A DNA stretch of 7,733 nt from Nitrospirales bacterium (GTDB taxonomy: Bacteria; Nitrospirota; Thermodesulfovibrionia; Thermodesulfovibrionales; Dissulfurispiraceae), in contig JADLDZ010000136.1 in NCBI GenBank assembly GCA_020846375.1, positions 1-7,733 on the forward strand. Direction: 5' to 3'. Both the position numbers and the translations under genes were made by a program. The first letter of the stretch is position 1. Every line of letters begins with the position of its first letter. Positions 7,070 to 7,733 of this stretch are shown one piece after another. Under the pieces are notes generated by a model. That model did no database searches. It was not told the DNA's origin and saw only the letters and a program-made list of their open reading frames with translations.

Positions 7070-7079
7070 ATTGTGCAAA

Positions 7080-7200
7080 AATCGAGAATATAGGGAGTGA
7101 GCTGAAGCAGTCCGTCACCCTGGCGATCACGGGGAAACAGGCGCTCTCCGGGTCGCTCCGGTTGGGACGTCAGCGCTCCCACGCTCGCCTTGATGTTCAT
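7080..7200. other. Hairpin-rich, possibly repeated noncoding segment
   Basis: Several competing inverted repeats are packed here: GCGCT 7141-7145 with AGCGC 7172-7176, CCGG 7148-7151 with CCGG 7157-7160, and TGGGA 7163-7167 with TCCCA 7177-7181. The reverse strand can be read as MNIKASVGALTSQPERPGE from 7200 downward, then splits between two frames: one continuing LFPRDRQGDG, the other reading CFPVIARVTDCF to a TAA at 7072-7070. Such frame ambiguity plus structure suggests a dispersed repeat or decayed element and not a gene. I have no direct proof of other copies. Confidence 0.25.
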
Positions 7201-7298
7201 GGTTGCATAGTAATTCATTTATTATTTTCCATGCAATTCAGTAGGTTCTTAAGATCTACCCACCAACATATGCCTTTCCTTCCTCCCCTGTTGAGCTG

Positions 7299-7322
7299 AG
7301 GAAATATGCAGGAATATTTCCT
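7299..7322. promoter_or_regulatory. 9-bp inverted repeat, candidate operator
   Basis: AGGAAATAT (7299-7307) and ATATTTCCT (7314-7322) form a perfect inverted repeat around a 6-base centre, GCAGGA. It lies directly upstream of the extended -10 at 7330-7338 and covers the place where that promoter's -35 would be (about 7310-7315). This position suits a transcription factor dimer acting on the lipoprotein-yjbQ unit. It is AT-rich and has no T run after it, so terminator function is unlikely. The regulator is unknown. Confidence 0.45.
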
Positions 7323-7329
7323 TTGAACC

Positions 7330-7338
7330 TGCTACAAT
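7330..7338 (+). promoter_or_regulatory. Extended -10 promoter for the lipoprotein-yjbQ unit
   Basis: TGCTACAAT matches the extended -10 form TGnTATAAT with one mismatch. No good -35 lies 17 bases upstream, as is common for extended -10 promoters or activator-dependent ones. Transcription would start near 7345, leaving a leader of about 60 bases before the ATG at 7408. A weaker alternative is TTGAGC 7291-7296 with AATATT 7313-7318 (16-base spacer), whose -10 would fall inside the inverted repeat. Confidence 0.45.
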
Positions 7339-7407
7339 GAGGTGTGTATGCAGACATACCCTGGTGTACAGGAATTTCGGGGTGCGCGGCACACCATGGA
7401 GGGAACT

Positions 7408-7635
7408 ATGCGTTCTATGCTTGCGGCAACCGCCCTCATCGCGGGTCTTCTCTTATCCGGGTGTTCGGGAGACAAGGCGGTGGAGCTGTACGATACCGCA
7501 AAATTCGAGGAACTGCAGAACAACAGGGAGCATGCGGTGCAGTTGTATGAGGAGATCGTGAAGAAGTACCCTCAAAGCGGGTATGCGCAAAAAGCCGGAC
7601 AGAGGCTGGCCGAACTGAAGGGTGCTGAACCGTAA
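7408..7635 (+). CDS. Small TPR-like lipoprotein
   Basis: 75 residues from ATG 7408, with GGAGG (7398-7402) 5 bases upstream. An earlier in-frame ATG at 7342 would bury the signal peptide behind 22 residues and is rejected. Residues 1-18 form a lipoprotein signal ending in the lipobox LLSGC, so Cys19 should be acylated. Ser20 follows, not Asp, which under the E. coli Lol rule points to the outer membrane. The mature ~57 residues are two or three amphipathic helices; AVQLYEEIVKKYPQSGYAQ is a classic TPR-like signature of the kind seen in YbgF/CpoB- and BamD-like proteins, but only about one repeat is present. The exact function is unknown; a scaffold or partner role at the envelope is plausible. 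yjbQ starts 31 bases downstream. Confidence 0.85.
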   Translation: MRSMLAATALIAGLLLSGCSGDKAVELYDTAKFEELQNNREHAVQLYEEIVKKYPQSGYAQKAGQRLAELKGAEP

Positions 7636-7666
7636 GTCCGTAGGGAGATGTCCGGGGAGGAGGCTG

Positions 7667-7733
7667 ATGAAGAGCTATCGGAGGGAATTATGGTTCGAGG
7701 TGCCTTCCCGGAGGGGTTTTGTCAATATTACCC
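7667..7733 (+). CDS. yjbQ: YjbQ / UPF0047 family protein, N-terminal fragment (3' end outside window)
   Basis: Only the first 22 codons are in the window. The ATG at 7667 has a strong Shine-Dalgarno in GGGGAGGAGG (7654-7663), giving GGAGG 7656-7660 a 6-base spacer. The start MKSYRRELWFEVPSRRGF followed by VNIT is the characteristic opening of YjbQ/UPF0047 proteins, small (~130-140 residue) cytosolic beta proteins. E. coli YjbQ can weakly act as a thiamine phosphate synthase, and the family is therefore sometimes labelled secondary thiamine-phosphate synthase; the physiological role is not settled. It is probably cotranscribed with the preceding lipoprotein gene. Confidence 0.85.
   Translation, partial: MKSYRRELWFEVPSRRGFVNIT

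Larger units (their letters stand above)
6846..7407. other. Gene-poor intergenic region, about 560 bases
   Basis: No convincing gene lies here. In order it holds a hairpin at the DUF4139 stop (6845-6878); a 25-codon open frame from ATG 6900 to TAA 6977 with a protein-like but unrecognised ending (YYGKDPYWEEERL) and poor Shine-Dalgarno spacing; a small inverted repeat, TTACC 6929-6933 with GGTAA 6942-6946, inside it; an intrinsic terminator (7033-7069); a hairpin-rich segment (about 7080-7200); a visibly AT-rich stretch (about 7203-7260); and the palindrome and promoter for the next unit. I looked for tRNA, SRP RNA, 6S RNA, TPP and c-di-GMP riboswitch signatures by eye and found none. Confidence 0.6.

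Noticed and set aside
6730..7218. Minus-strand open frame of 162 codons
   Set aside because: It runs through the + strand terminator and into the end of the DUF4139 gene, and has no recognisable domain. Only its first ~35 codons look at all protein-like, and these are treated as a possible repeat.
7342..7407. Upstream ATG for the small lipoprotein
   Set aside because: It would bury the lipoprotein signal peptide, and would start within a few bases of the predicted transcription start; ATG 7408 has a good ribosome binding site.
1..7733. Search for CRISPR, transposase, toxin-antitoxin, phage or defence genes
   Set aside because: No repeat-spacer pattern, mobile-element gene or defence domain is visible on either strand; the coding content is conserved metabolism plus two envelope proteins.

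Overview
This window looks like an ordinary housekeeping region of a GC-rich, Gram-negative, menaquinone-type bacterium. The evidence for Gram-negative is an exported protein with a cleavable signal peptide and a lipobox lipoprotein. Gene content and protein style (FabD, LDH-type Mdh, a DUF4139 protein, YjbQ) would fit Nitrospirota or the former Deltaproteobacteria, but this taxonomic guess is weak and rests on no search. All convincing genes lie on the + strand.

Layout. Positions 1-260 hold the 3' end of etfA. It is followed with no gap by fabD (261-1190). After a 75-base spacer come mdh (1266-2192) and ndk (2205-2618), 12 bases apart. A 169-base spacer with a short direct-repeat cluster and a hairpin leads to ubiD (2788-4251). 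ribD (4252-5385) starts on the base after the ubiD stop, and a DUF4139 exported protein (5418-6845) follows 32 bases later. A gene-poor stretch of about 560 bases (6846-7407) contains a hairpin at the DUF4139 stop codon, a strong intrinsic terminator (7033-7069), a hairpin-rich repeat-like segment (about 7080-7200), a 9-bp inverted repeat (7299-7322) and an extended -10 promoter (7330-7338). This starts a new unit: a 75-residue TPR-like lipoprotein (7408-7635) and the first codons of yjbQ (7667 to the window end).

How the genes work together. The first run joins electron transfer (EtfA), fatty-acid initiation (FabD), the TCA cycle (Mdh) and nucleotide homeostasis (Ndk). The tightest functional link is ubiD-ribD: UbiD-family decarboxylases need prenylated FMN, and RibD makes a riboflavin (hence FMN) precursor. 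The two genes abut and are probably translated together. I found no defence system, CRISPR array, transposase, tRNA or rRNA, and nothing I would call a new biological system. The best items for follow-up are the palindrome/promoter region, the stop-codon hairpin with downstream open frame, the repeat-like segment, and the two poorly characterised exported proteins.
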